Shown here in pieces: positions 55,715 through 64,000 of a stretch of 64,000 nt of DNA (position 1 is its first letter; each line of letters begins with the position of its first letter). The position numbers and the translations under genes were made by a program. The notes below the pieces were generated by a model. That model was not told the DNA's origin and ran no database searches. It saw only the letters and a program-made list of their open reading frames with translations. Source of the stretch: Lampropedia aestuarii (GTDB taxonomy: Bacteria; Pseudomonadota; Gammaproteobacteria; Burkholderiales; Burkholderiaceae_C). The stretch spans positions 1 to 64,000 of the forward strand of contig NZ_SSWX01000004.1 of assembly GCF_004803635.1 (NCBI RefSeq), in the 5' to 3' direction.

Positions 55715-56922
55715 TGCACGTCCATGACCGCGCCTTGTACCTGCTGATCGCCATCCAGCTGCTGGCCATGGGGGCGATGGAGATGAGTGGCCCATTCTGG
55801 CCGCTGCAGATCCAGGCACTGCTTGGCCAGCCGGCGCCCGGCCTGACCGCCCTGCTCTCGTCGGCGGTGTACGCGGGCCCAATGCTCGCAGCAATGCTGC
55901 TGGCCCCATTGTGGGGGCGGCTTGGCGATCGCAACGGCTACAAACCCATGCTGCTGCGCGCGCTGCTGGCGCTGGCGCTGTGCCAAGGGCTGGCAGCCGT
56001 CGTCAGCAATGCCTGGGGCTTGGTGGCAGTGCGGGTGGCCCAAGGCGCACTGGCGGGTTTTCTGGCCGCAGCCCAGGCCTACGCTTTGTTCTGGTGCGCC
56101 AGCGGCGCGCGCGGGCGCACGCTGGCGCTGCTGCAGACCGTCACCGCCATCGGCTCACTGCTGGGGCCACTGCTGGGCGGCTGGTTGATCGACACCTCAG
56201 GCTTCAGCCTGCTGTGCTTGAGCGCTGCCGCCATGTGTCTGGTCTGCGCTGCAGCAGCGCTATGGCTGCCCAAAGATACGCCGGGCGCTAGCGCGCACCC
56301 ACACAGCGCGCGCACCATTGCGCCCAAACGCTGGCTGGCCAGCTTGCTGCTGGTCATTGTGCTGATTCAAACGGCCAAGATGATGCCCCAGCCGTTTTAC
56401 GCGCTCTACCTCACCGAAGTGCTGCAGGCTCCAGCTTGGCTGATTGGTGCGACCTACGCCGCCAGCGCACTCACCCTGGCGCTTTCAGCGCCACTATGGG
56501 GGCACTTGTTTGACCACTGGCAGCCAGCACACAGCCTGCGCGTCATCGAGTCGGTGGCTTGGCTCAGTTGCGCCACCTTGGCAGCGGCTGCCCTTGCCCA
56601 AGGCTGGCAGAGCTTTCTGGTCACCCGCTTGCTGTGGGGGCTTTGGCAAGGGGCTTTGTTGCCAATGGCCTTCATGCTGATCGCCCGCACCGTCTCACCA
56701 TCCCAGCACGGTTATGCGCTGGGCCTGGGCCACAGTGCAGCCAAAGCCGGTGCACTGCTGGGAATCTTGCTGGGTGGCGCAGCCATGCTCGCCAATGGCC
56801 TTGCACATGCATTCTGGTTTGTTGCGCTGGCCTATCTATGCGCGGCACTGTGCATAGGCCAACTGCGCCGCAGCGCCAGAGCCAACGCGTCATTGTTTTC
56901 AACCTCCTCCTCTCAACTTTAA
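55714..56922 (+). CDS. MFS transporter, probable siderophore exporter
   Basis: A 402-residue major facilitator with about 12 helices. The loop 2-3 motif is APLWGRLGDRNGYKPM, and a second-half equivalent SAPLWGHLFDHW. The ATG shares its A with the TGA of the synthetase gene, so translation is coupled. The position between synthetase and receptor points to siderophore export; import of the ferri-siderophore across the inner membrane is the alternative. Confidence 0.87.
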   Translation: MHVHDRALYLLIAIQLLAMGAMEMSGPFWPLQIQALLGQPAPGLTALLSSAVYAGPMLAAMLLAPLWGRLGDRNGYKPMLLRALLALALCQGLAAVVSNAWGLVAVRVAQGALAGFLAAAQAYALFWCASGARGRTLALLQTVTAIGSLLGPLLGGWLIDTSGFSLLCLSAAAMCLVCAAAALWLPKDTPGASAHPHSARTIAPKRWLASLLLVIVLIQTAKMMPQPFYALYLTEVLQAPAWLIGATYAASALTLALSAPLWGHLFDHWQPAHSLRVIESVAWLSCATLAAAALAQGWQSFLVTRLLWGLWQGALLPMAFMLIARTVSPSQHGYALGLGHSAAKAGALLGILLGGAAMLANGLAHAFWFVALAYLCAALCIGQLRRSARANASLFSTSSSQL

Positions 56923-56941
56923 ATTTAAAGCCCTGACTCCA

Positions 56942-59050
56942 ATGCAATTTTCTCGATTCTCACTACTGATCTGCCTGCCTGCCACATTCGCATCCAGCAC
57001 CTGGGCCCAGGCCTTAGAAGACGATGACGCGGCCCTGCTGCCAGCCGTGGTCGTTACAGCCAACCGCGTTGAGACCACCATTGCGTCCATCCCTGGGACG
57101 GTGCAAGTCATTGATGAGGAGCAAATACGCAGCCAAAGCGGGGCCGGGCGGCGTCTGGCGGATATCCTGGACCAACTCGTGCCTGGGATGGCGCCCTCGA
57201 GCGGCGGCATGAGCAACTTTGGCCAAACCTTGCGGGGCCGCAGCGTGCTGGTCTTGATTGACGGCGTATCGCAAAACGGCATCCGTGACACCGCCCGCCA
57301 GCTCAACAGCATTTCGCCAGACAGCATCGAGCGCATTGAAGTGCTCTCGGGCGCCAACAGCATCTACGGTGCTGGTGCTGCTGGCGGCATCATCAACATC
57401 ATTACCAAACGCAACCAAGGGCAAGAGCTGGCGTTCACCAGCAAACTGGGCACTACGGCCAGTAACCGTTTCAAAGGCAGCGGCTTCGCCTACGAAGGCT
57501 TTCAAAGCGCCACGGGCCGCAAAGGGCCGCTCGACTGGTACGTCTCTGGCGCCTACACGCAGCGCAATGACCAGTTCGATGGCCGCGGCAGGCGCATAGC
57601 GCAGGACACCTCTCAGGGCTCGAACATGGACACCGACACCTACGATTTGCAGGGCCGCTTCGGTTACCAGCTCGATGACAGCAAGCGCCTCACCCTGGGG
57701 CTGCAAAATTACCGTGACAAACAAAACACCGCCTATACCAAAGATCCAAATAACCCCGATGAAGCAGTGGCGGTAAGAGGCCTGCGACTGGACGACCAGC
57801 CGGCAACCCAGAACCGCGCAATCAACCTCAATTTCACTGACCAGGATTTCTTTGGCCAAGGCCTGAACATCGAGAGTTACTGGCGCAAGTCCGAAGCCCT
57901 GTTCTTCCCCGATGTGGCCCGCGGTCTTGCAGGCATTGCAGCCACCGACAGCAGCACCACCGTCTACGGCATACGCACGGCGATTGACACCGCCTTGCCA
58001 GCCATTGGCGCGGCCACTGGCAACCTGGTATGGGGCGCTGACTTAAGCCAGGAAGTGGGCCGCCAACGCGCCCACCACTATGCAGTAGATGGCCTCAATT
58101 ACAACAGAACGGGCATCATCTACGAGCTCGGCCCAGATCTGAAAACAAGCACGCGTGCGCTGTTCGCACAAACCGCCTGGGAATGGGGCCCGTGGACGCT
58201 GCGCGGCGGCATTCGCCAAGAGTGGATTCAAAGCAAGGTCCAAGACAGCATCGCCTATGGCGAGATCGTACTGACTGGCAACCGCGCGATCCTGCCCGGC
58301 GGCACACTCAAGTACGACGCCACGCTCTACAACCTCGGCGCGGTCTACCAGCTGAACGAGCAGCAAAATGTCTTTGCCAATTTCAGCCAAGGTTTTTCAT
58401 TGCCCGATATCCAGCGTTTTTTGCGCGACGTCAGCAGCGACTACAACATCCATAACCTCAATACACAAGCACTCAAGGTCGACAGTTATGAAATCGGTTG
58501 GCGTGGCGACTGGTATCCGGTGCAGGCCCAGGTGGCCGCCTACCTCAACACCTCGGATGTGACCCAGTTCTACGATGCTGAAGAGCGGGCGCTGCGCCTG
58601 ATCAGCCAGAAGGAGCGGGTGCGCGGTGTCGAGGGCAGCCTCAACTGGTACGTCAACACCCGCTGGTCACTCGGCGGCTCCTATGCTTGGACAAAAGGCC
58701 AAACCCAGCAAAACGGCCAGTGGATTCATCTGCCGGCAACCCGCATTTCCCCGGCCAAGACGACCCTATTCACGACCTACCAGCAATCCAACTACAGTGT
58801 GCGCCTGCAGGCTCTGCAATTGGCCAATTACACGGCTGCACTCAATGATGGCAATGGCCGCAGAACAGACGGCTATACCTTGTTCGACCTGATCGCCAGC
58901 ATTGAATTGCCCCAAGGCCGCCTGGAGGGCAGCATCCACAACCTGACAAACCGCAACTACCAGGCGCTGATGATGCAGGCCAGTGGCAGGCCGCCTATCC
59001 CCAATGCCCAGGGCCGCACTTTCGGTTTGGCTTACACGCTGGATTGGTGA
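56942..59050 (+). CDS. TonB-dependent siderophore receptor
   Basis: A 702-residue outer-membrane receptor. It has a signal peptide (cut near TWA|QAL), a TonB box-like stretch PAVVVTANR, a plug domain with VLIDGVSQNG and RIEVLSGANSIYGAGAAGGIINIIT, and a C-terminal beta-barrel ending in an aromatic residue (YTLDW). It lies 19 bp after the MFS gene. It is likely to take up the ferric form of the operon's own product. Confidence 0.93.
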   Translation: MQFSRFSLLICLPATFASSTWAQALEDDDAALLPAVVVTANRVETTIASIPGTVQVIDEEQIRSQSGAGRRLADILDQLVPGMAPSSGGMSNFGQTLRGRSVLVLIDGVSQNGIRDTARQLNSISPDSIERIEVLSGANSIYGAGAAGGIINIITKRNQGQELAFTSKLGTTASNRFKGSGFAYEGFQSATGRKGPLDWYVSGAYTQRNDQFDGRGRRIAQDTSQGSNMDTDTYDLQGRFGYQLDDSKRLTLGLQNYRDKQNTAYTKDPNNPDEAVAVRGLRLDDQPATQNRAINLNFTDQDFFGQGLNIESYWRKSEALFFPDVARGLAGIAATDSSTTVYGIRTAIDTALPAIGAATGNLVWGADLSQEVGRQRAHHYAVDGLNYNRTGIIYELGPDLKTSTRALFAQTAWEWGPWTLRGGIRQEWIQSKVQDSIAYGEIVLTGNRAILPGGTLKYDATLYNLGAVYQLNEQQNVFANFSQGFSLPDIQRFLRDVSSDYNIHNLNTQALKVDSYEIGWRGDWYPVQAQVAAYLNTSDVTQFYDAEERALRLISQKERVRGVEGSLNWYVNTRWSLGGSYAWTKGQTQQNGQWIHLPATRISPAKTTLFTTYQQSNYSVRLQALQLANYTAALNDGNGRRTDGYTLFDLIASIELPQGRLEGSIHNLTNRNYQALMMQASGRPPIPNAQGRTFGLAYTLDW

Positions 59051-59090
59051 GCGCCGCCGCTACCAACCTGGCTGGCCCGGGAAAATAAAA

Positions 59091-59125
59091 ATGCACGAAT
59101 GGGCAAAAGCAGCCCCTTCGTGCAT
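59091..59125. terminator. Hairpin between receptor and phnX
   Basis: Arms atgcacgaa and ttcgtgcat, with inner gggc/gccc, between convergent genes. There is no strong T run. Confidence 0.55.
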
Positions 59126-59228
59126 CGCAATGCAGCGTTATGCAATCGATAGACCGCACTAGGCCGGCTCTCAAGCCGCCATGGCATCGCCACCGCTGAG
59201 GTTGTGGGTTCGCTCGCCTTCGAGGCGC

Positions 59229-60080
59229 TTAATGCACCAGCTCCCCTGCCGCCAGTCGCGCAGCGATGCTGTCCAGCACAGGGCCCAGTTCAGCGACCGA
59301 GTCGACCACGTAGTGGGCACCGGCACCGCGCAGCTTGGCCTCGGCTGTCGCGCGACGCGCGGCCTGCTCGTCCGGTGTCAACGCCTGCCACTCAGCCAGC
59401 GACAATCCCATGGCGTTGCCGCTCACCGAGACGCCCACCGTCCACGTCCCTGCATTGAGCCCCTCTTGAATGCCAAACTCCGTGTCATCCACCTTGACCA
59501 CGGTGGCTGGGTGACAAATCCCCAATTCAGCGAAACAGCGCCACATCATCAATGGCGAAGGTCGCCCGGTGGCCAAATCGCCGGCACAAACCAGGTTGTC
59601 GGGCACATAGCCGCCTTTGGCGGCAATCGCTGCGACCACCTCCATGATGGCTCGGTTATAGCCAGTGGTCGATCCCACTTTGAGGCCACGTGCGCGAATC
59701 GCTGCAACCGCCTCGAGTGCACCAGGTATGAAGTCGGCAAAATCCGGCACTACAGCAGCATTCAAGGGCGTGAACACGTCGTAGAGTCGGTCGACATCAG
59801 CGTCTGTCACAGGGCGGCCGTACTTGGCCTGCCACTGCGCCGTCACCTCTGGCAGACTGCCAAGGGCCCTGATGTGGTCCCATTTGGCCAGTCCCATCGG
59901 CCCACGCGCTTGCGCAATGCTGAGGGTGATGCCGAACTGCTCGAACAGCCGCACAAAGGCGCCCATGGGGGCGCAAGAGCCAAAATCCAAAATAGTGCCA
60001 GCCCAATCGAAAACGACCGCACTCAAACGATCAGCTTGGGTGTAAACGGCGGGGGAGGCCAGAGGGGCGATACGCGTCAT
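59229..60080 (-). CDS. phnX: Phosphonoacetaldehyde hydrolase
   Basis: A HAD-family enzyme that splits phosphonoacetaldehyde into acetaldehyde and phosphate. The nucleophile is Asp25 in VVFDWAGTILDFGS; the Schiff-base Lys66 is in MGLAKWDHIRAL; STTGYNRAIMEVV and VKVDDTEFGIQEG complete the core. Length, 283 residues, is normal. It is the last gene of the phn cluster; no clear Shine-Dalgarno lies before the ATG. Confidence 0.94.
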   Translation of the reverse strand: MTRIAPLASPAVYTQADRLSAVVFDWAGTILDFGSCAPMGAFVRLFEQFGITLSIAQARGPMGLAKWDHIRALGSLPEVTAQWQAKYGRPVTDADVDRLYDVFTPLNAAVVPDFADFIPGALEAVAAIRARGLKVGSTTGYNRAIMEVVAAIAAKGGYVPDNLVCAGDLATGRPSPLMMWRCFAELGICHPATVVKVDDTEFGIQEGLNAGTWTVGVSVSGNAMGLSLAEWQALTPDEQAARRATAEAKLRGAGAHYVVDSVAELGPVLDSIAARLAAGELVH

Positions 60081-60110
60081 GTGTGAACAATCAAAAGGAA
60101 GGAAAAAGAA

Positions 60111-61241
60111 TTACCATGCGCCAAACACGTCCTCGGCGATGCCGAATGCGGTGCTTGCGCCAGTGCCGCTGGTGACAAGCACCACCCGCGTGGCAGCATC
60201 GGGCCTGTCAATCAAACAGTCGGTGTCGGCTGAAGAGGGATAGGTGCCAACCCAGCGCTGCGTGACCGTGGCCTCGCGCAGCTGCAGCGTCTCGCGCAGA
60301 TGGCGCAAGATCAGCGCGTCCACCTGCTCGTTGGCAAAAGGCTCCAACACTGCGCCGTAGTGGTGCGAATCCCCCACCACCAACGATCCGTCAGCGCTTT
60401 GCACCACGATCAAGTGGATGCCATGCTGGAGCGATTGCGCATCCTCGCGGCGAATTTGCTCAAGCAGCGGCGCAGCCTCAGGCAATTGGCTATAGCCGTG
60501 GTAGCGCACCAGGCTCAAATCACCCATGACCGAGCCTGGCAGCCGAAAGCCTGGCTCCGGTTGCACGCGCAGCATCTGCAATTGGCACAGGCGCAGCGCA
60601 TGGGGCGCCAACCGTTCGGCGAACAAGCCATGCAGCTCGGTATTCGTGCAGACCACCACGCGATCTGCATATAAGGTAGCGCGCGCTGTGCGCACGCGCG
60701 GTGTAGCCACTTCCAGCACGGCCTCGCCAAAACGAAATACGACGCCATGGACCTCAGCCAACCAGCGTGTCAACTGAGCGATGGCGCTGCGAGACTCAAC
60801 CCGCATCTCATGTGGGCTGTAAAGCACGCTTTGCGCGCGGGCCAGTTGCAAGGCAGGCGCACGGCGTGCGGCCTCGTCGGTATCCAATAGCTCGCAATCA
60901 GCGCCCATTTCGGTGCGCATAAACGCTTCAAGCACTGCGTGGGCCTGCGGCCTACAAGCCCTCAGATAGAGTCCGTGGTGCAAAACCGGGATTCCGGCCT
61001 GTGGCGCGATCTCGCCCCACACCTGGCGTGCGCGCCTAGCGCGGCGCCAGGTGTCGCCTGCGGCCTGACCGGTCACAGTCACAAAACCGAAATTGCGAAT
61101 CGAGGCGCCTACGCATGCAGCGTCACGCTCCAGCACGCAGACTTTCAATCCGCGCCGAGCAGCGGTGTAAGCATGGGCCAAGCCGACGATGCCGGCACCG
61201 ACCACCAACAGGTCAAAATGGCTAGGGTTGGAATAGTTCAT
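60111..61241 (-). CDS. FAD-dependent oxidoreductase, TIGR03364 (HpnW/PbfD-like)
   Basis: A 376-residue DAO-type flavoprotein. FAD-binding starts with FDLLVVGAGIVGLAHAYTAARRG; the C-terminal part has TDCLIDRP and VTSGTGASTAFGIAED. This clade is known for linkage to phosphonate genes and is proposed to remove the amine oxidatively from an aminophosphonate; related PbfD enzymes have been reported (from memory) to act on N-methylated 2-aminoethylphosphonate. With phnX next to it and no phnW in the window, it may supply phosphonoacetaldehyde. The ATG at 61241 gives the natural N-terminus; a TTG at 61271 overlaps the previous stop. Confidence 0.85.
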   Translation of the reverse strand: MNYSNPSHFDLLVVGAGIVGLAHAYTAARRGLKVCVLERDAACVGASIRNFGFVTVTGQAAGDTWRRARRARQVWGEIAPQAGIPVLHHGLYLRACRPQAHAVLEAFMRTEMGADCELLDTDEAARRAPALQLARAQSVLYSPHEMRVESRSAIAQLTRWLAEVHGVVFRFGEAVLEVATPRVRTARATLYADRVVVCTNTELHGLFAERLAPHALRLCQLQMLRVQPEPGFRLPGSVMGDLSLVRYHGYSQLPEAAPLLEQIRREDAQSLQHGIHLIVVQSADGSLVVGDSHHYGAVLEPFANEQVDALILRHLRETLQLREATVTQRWVGTYPSSADTDCLIDRPDAATRVVLVTSGTGASTAFGIAEDVFGAW

Positions 61242-61267
61242 GAATAAGCAATCTATGGACAGGTGCC

Positions 61268-62368
61268 TCAAGCGGTCATGGCTTGAGCAACTGCGCCGAT
61301 GAAATTACGACCGCGAGGCCCAGTCAAGGCATGCTCCAGCATCTGCTGGGCCTCAATCTGGCTGACCCCGTAATCGGCGAACTGGGTGGGCACTCCCAGG
61401 CTTTGGAGAAAGGCAGCCAGCCTAGCTGGCGCAGCATTGAGCGGCCCCAGCGCCTGCTCCAGCACGGCATCGCGCCTGGCATCGTGCCCCACGGCGCAAG
61501 CCAGCACCAGCGGCAGAGGGAATGCACAGGCAATCCCGTGTGGCAGCCCGTAACGCAACGTCATCTCGTAAGAGATAGAGTGCGCCAGCGCGGTACGGGT
61601 GTTGGAGAATGCCATTCCCGCCTTGAGCGCGGCCAAGGCCATGCGGGCGCGCAAATCCAGCTCGCCCAACGCCCCCATCAACGCTGGCAGCGTGGCCAAG
61701 ACTTCGTGGACTGCAGCCACCGCAAAGGTGTCGGAGACAGGGTTGGCATTGACGTTCCAGATCGCCTCCAGGGCATGGGAGAGTGCATCCAGGCCGCTGT
61801 GCAACGTGACCGAGGCAGGCAACGTCAGCATCAGCTGCGGGTCGATCAGCGCAAAGTCAGGCCAGGTTTGCGGCAGGTGCAAGGAGTACTTCTTCTGGGC
61901 CTGCTGGTCCCAGACCGTAGCCCAAGGTGTCACCTCGCTGCCAGTGCCTGCGGTGGTCGGAATCGCAATCAGCGGCTTGGTAGAAACGGGCGTGAAGCCC
62001 TGCCCCGCTTCCAAGGCCTTGATAAGGGTCGCAAAAGCACCATCGGCACTGCCCACCATCAGCACCTTGGCGGTATCGATGGCGCTGCCACCACCCAATG
62101 CAACCACCAACTCGGTGCGCTCGGGCTGTGACCAGAAGGCTTCGTATTGCGCACGCAGCTCACGCACGTCTGGGTTAGCGCGCACATCGTCAATCACCTC
62201 AACCAGCGTATCGCCCAGCAGCTCTTCCATGCGCGCCACCAGTCCCAGCTCGCGCGCTTGCGGGAAAGTCACCAGCGTAGTGCGACGGCCCGCAACCAGC
62301 GATGGCAAGCGCGCCAACACGCCTGCGCCATACAGACTGTGCACAGGATTGAAATAGGTGTGGGTCAT
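61268..62368 (-). CDS. Phosphonate-associated iron-containing alcohol dehydrogenase (TIGR03405-like)
   Basis: A 366-residue type III alcohol dehydrogenase. It has the NAD-binding VVALGGGSAIDTAKVLM, the TTAGTGSEVT stretch and metal ligands in LHSGLDALSHALEAIWN and AHSISYEMTLRYGLPHG. The clade is associated with phosphonate loci and probably reduces phosphonoacetaldehyde or acetaldehyde. The start at 62368 overlaps the stop of the upstream small gene (ATGA), so translation is coupled. Confidence 0.88.
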   Translation of the reverse strand: MTHTYFNPVHSLYGAGVLARLPSLVAGRRTTLVTFPQARELGLVARMEELLGDTLVEVIDDVRANPDVRELRAQYEAFWSQPERTELVVALGGGSAIDTAKVLMVGSADGAFATLIKALEAGQGFTPVSTKPLIAIPTTAGTGSEVTPWATVWDQQAQKKYSLHLPQTWPDFALIDPQLMLTLPASVTLHSGLDALSHALEAIWNVNANPVSDTFAVAAVHEVLATLPALMGALGELDLRARMALAALKAGMAFSNTRTALAHSISYEMTLRYGLPHGIACAFPLPLVLACAVGHDARRDAVLEQALGPLNAAPARLAAFLQSLGVPTQFADYGVSQIEAQQMLEHALTGPRGRNFIGAVAQAMTA

Positions 62369-62775
62369 TGCAGCTCCCCGCTTGCACCAGCGTGGGTAAA
62401 TAATAGATCGAATACATCGGAGTTGCGCAACCGCCGATTGGCCAAACTGGCCTGTGATGGACAGTGCAAAAGGCGCCGTCTCTTGTGCTTGCACAGGCTG
62501 CCGTGCGAGCGCAGTGGCACATCCAACGCGTTGCGACCATGCTCGGCCGCGCCGCTACCAATCACAGTCAGATGGTCGCCTTGCACCACTGAACTGCCAA
62601 AACGGTCGGTAGGTAGCCCTAAGCGCTGCGCGCGCGTAAGTACCTGGGCCACGCCAGGCAAGCTGGCGCGCTCATCAGAGTCGGTCATGGGCAGGGTCAC
62701 GCGTGCGTTACTGGCACCCATGCAGGCATAGCTGCGCCCATTGGCCTGCAGCATGCGTTTTAAATTGGCCATTTG
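62365..62775 (-). CDS. Hypothetical protein inside the phosphonate operon
   Basis: I do not recognise this protein. It is 136 residues, without signal peptide or membrane segment, with a central stretch LPTDRFGSSVVQGDHLTVIG and a basic Cys/Arg-rich part (GSLCKHKRRRLLHC). Support that it is a gene: AAGG about nine bases before the ATG at 62775, and a four-base ATGA overlap with the dehydrogenase gene. A longer frame extends to 62937 through the palindromic element, which is not coding. It could be a real small operon gene or the decayed remnant of a larger one. Confidence 0.5.
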   Translation of the reverse strand, partial: QMANLKRMLQANGRSYACMGASNARVTLPMTDSDERASLPGVAQVLTRAQRLGLPTDRFGSSVVQGDHLTVIGSGAAEHGRNALDVPLRSHGSLCKHKRRRLLHCPSQASLANRRLRNSDVFDLLFTHAGASGELQ

Positions 62776-62826
62776 AAAATTACCTTGAGAGAAACTACAC
62801 GGGCAGCTCAGCGCCCGTTGCAAGCC

Positions 62827-62990
62827 TGAGAGCCTGTTTACGATGTACTCGCAGACGCGCAAGACACACCAAGCACGCTGCTTTGTGAAAAGCCCTCGCC
62901 GGACTGGTAGCCCGACGGCAGATTTGCCGCACACCATGTCTTTTTTGGCTCCAACGCGGTCTGCGCAAAGCGCGTAAACAGGTGCTTAGA
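62827..62990. repeat. Palindromic intergenic element, short form
   Basis: A 164-bp element with arms cctgtttacg and cgtaaacagg, and the internal segments ctcgccggactggtagcccgac and ggctccaacgcggtctgcgc in part, as in the other copies. It interrupts the phosphonate operon between phnE and the hypothetical gene, and its end supplies the phnE stop codon. Confidence 0.8.
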
Positions 62991-63816
62991 TAAAGCGTTT
63001 GCGTACATTGGCAGAGACCAGATCGATCAGCGAAACCGTGACGACCAGGATCAGCAGCACAGCGGCGGTTTGGCCATACTGAAAGCTGCGGATCACCTCA
63101 TAGAGAACCACGCCGATGCCACCAGCGCCCACCATGCCCACGACCGAGGCTGAACGCACATTGGACTCGAAGCGGTACAGCGTGAAGCTCAGCCACAATG
63201 GCAGCACTTGCGGAATGACACCATGCACCACTTCCACCAAGCGGTGTGCACCGGTTGCCCGGATGCCTTCCACAGGGCGTGGATCGATGGCCTCCACGGC
63301 CTCGGAAAACAGCTTAGCCAGCGTACCCGTGGTGTGAATGGCCAGCGCCAGTACACCAGCGAAAGGACCAAGACCAACAGCCACAATGAACAGCATGGCA
63401 AACACCATTTCGTTAATGGCACGACAGGCATCCATCAGCCGGCGCATCGGCTGGTAAACCCAAGCTGGGGCCACGTTGGAGGCGCACAGCAGCCCTGCAG
63501 GCACGGCAGCCACCAAAGCCAGTACGGTGCCCCAGATCGCAATGTGCACCGTGACCACCATTTCTTTGGCATACAAGCGCCAGTCCTTGAAGTCAGGCGG
63601 AAAAAAATCGCTGGCGTAAGTGCCGATATTGCCTGCGTCACGCCACAGGTCATGGGGTCTGATCTCTGCGCCGCGCCAAGCCCATACCAGCACAATCAGC
63701 ACTACCGCCCAGCCAAAATAGTGCGGCCAGCCCTGGCGCTGTGATGCTGCACGGGCCTGCAACTGCTCAAGGGCGCTATGGCTAGGAACCTGGCCTTGAA
63801 AAACCGGACCACTCAT
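62986..63816 (-). CDS. phnE: Phosphonate ABC transporter permease PhnE
   Basis: An inner-membrane permease of the PhnCDE phosphonate importer, 276 residues with about six helices. The cytoplasmic EAA-like loop reads [20 protein letters not shown], and the C-terminal [20 protein letters not shown] is the family motif. Its start overlaps the end of phnD (ATGA). The stop codon is in the palindromic element, and the C-terminus VRKRFI looks complete. Confidence 0.93.
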   Translation of the reverse strand: MSGPVFQGQVPSHSALEQLQARAASQRQGWPHYFGWAVVLIVLVWAWRGAEIRPHDLWRDAGNIGTYASDFFPPDFKDWRLYAKEMVVTVHIAIWGTVLALVAAVPAGLLCASNVAPAWVYQPMRRLMDACRAINEMVFAMLFIVAVGLGPFAGVLALAIHTTGTLAKLFSEAVEAIDPRPVEGIRATGAHRLVEVVHGVIPQVLPLWLSFTLYRFESNVRSASVVGMVGAGGIGVVLYEVIRSFQYGQTAAVLLILVVTVSLIDLVSANVRKRFI

Positions 63817-64000
63817 GGCTTGAGCTCCGCCAGTTTGGCGTCAATCTCGGTGAGCTGCTTGGTACGCTCTGCAGCTGCAAGCCCAGTGTCATGCTCAATC
63901 TTGCTGCGCTCTTTGTGCAGCTCCAACTGGCGAATGGGGATTAACTGGTCGTTGTTTGAGGCGCGAAAACCTCCATAACTGTAAATATTCTGAAGAATGG
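63813..64000 (-). CDS. phnD: Phosphonate ABC transporter substrate-binding protein PhnD, C-terminal part
   Basis: The window end cuts this gene; only the last 62 residues are seen. They read [19 protein letters not shown], then [16 protein letters not shown] and a charged helical end finishing DAKLAELKP. This fits the C-terminus of the periplasmic phosphonate-binding protein. Overlap with phnE confirms the phnD-phnE order; phnC is expected further upstream. Confidence 0.82.
   Translation of the reverse strand, partial: ILQNIYSYGGFRASNNDQLIPIRQLELHKERSKIEHDTGLAAAERTKQLTEIDAKLAELKP

Noticed and set aside
62776-62937. N-terminal extension of the small phosphonate-operon gene
   Set aside because: It reads through the palindromic element; the ATG at 62775 has its own ribosome-binding site.
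29164-62990. CRISPR array made of the repeated sequence
   Set aside because: Copies are kilobases apart, vary in length and lack regular spacers.

Overview
The window looks like chromosome of a Burkholderiales bacterium, most like the Comamonadaceae. The support is the protein set: a CysB-type LysR regulator with the TTHTQARYVLP motif, an FtnA-type ferritin, an rlmH-maf-rng cluster, an IPTL-CTERM protein and RecC. Base composition is moderate for that family. There is no rRNA operon, no CRISPR array and no complete insertion sequence. One tRNA gene, tRNA-Gly(CCC), is present.

Layout. 1-960 has no supportable gene. 0.96-3.5 kb holds a two-gene carboxy(nor)spermidine polyamine route. 3.7-10.5 kb holds a hypothetical gene, a GNAT acetyltransferase, maiA-like, ispB-like, a ferritin with Thr at the haem-ligand position, an mltD-like lipoprotein and a DSD1/D-threonine-aldolase-type PLP enzyme. 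10.7-13.8 kb is trkA-trkH, with an unusual insertion in TrkA. 14.2-16.0 kb is a large surface protein with an IPTL-CTERM tail. 16.2-18.5 kb is ahpC-ahpF. 18.8-25.9 kb holds a duplicated-fold membrane protein, a DUF4139 protein, arsC-like, an Lrp/AsnC regulator, a YpfJ-like metallopeptidase and a coupled acyltransferase-cdsA-CWC cluster.

26-31.3 kb is an accessory stretch. It has an IS3 relic, a MerR regulator with a methyltransferase, a GNAT enzyme, a YchJ-like protein, and a compact pair made of a Tlde1/DUF2778 L,D-transpeptidase-like toxin and a small two-helix membrane protein, flanked by 49-bp direct repeats. 31.3-35.9 kb holds htpG, a CysB-family regulator and an aminotransferase. 36-40.3 kb holds two tandem paralogous 5'-nucleotidase lipoproteins. 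40.5-53.1 kb holds ppk2, rng-maf-rlmH, an ACR3/SBF transporter, a recC without recB or recD beside it, two small secreted paralogues, alaS and tRNA-Gly. After an IS3 relic, 53.8-59.1 kb is an iron-siderophore operon: NIS synthetase, MFS exporter and TonB receptor. A single NIS synthetase fits a rhizoferrin-like product, and the polyamine genes would supply related chemistry, but this is inference. 59.2-64.0 kb, on the minus strand, is a phosphonate uptake and breakdown operon: phnD (cut by the window end), phnE, an unknown protein, a phosphonate-type Fe-alcohol dehydrogenase, a TIGR03364-type FAD oxidase and phnX.

A family of intergenic palindromic elements runs through the window, with seven recognisable full or partial copies. 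Their terminal arms differ in sequence between copies but stay complementary within a copy. Two copies supply the stop codon of the neighbouring gene (ppk2 and phnE). This family and the Tlde1 pair are the most unusual features here.
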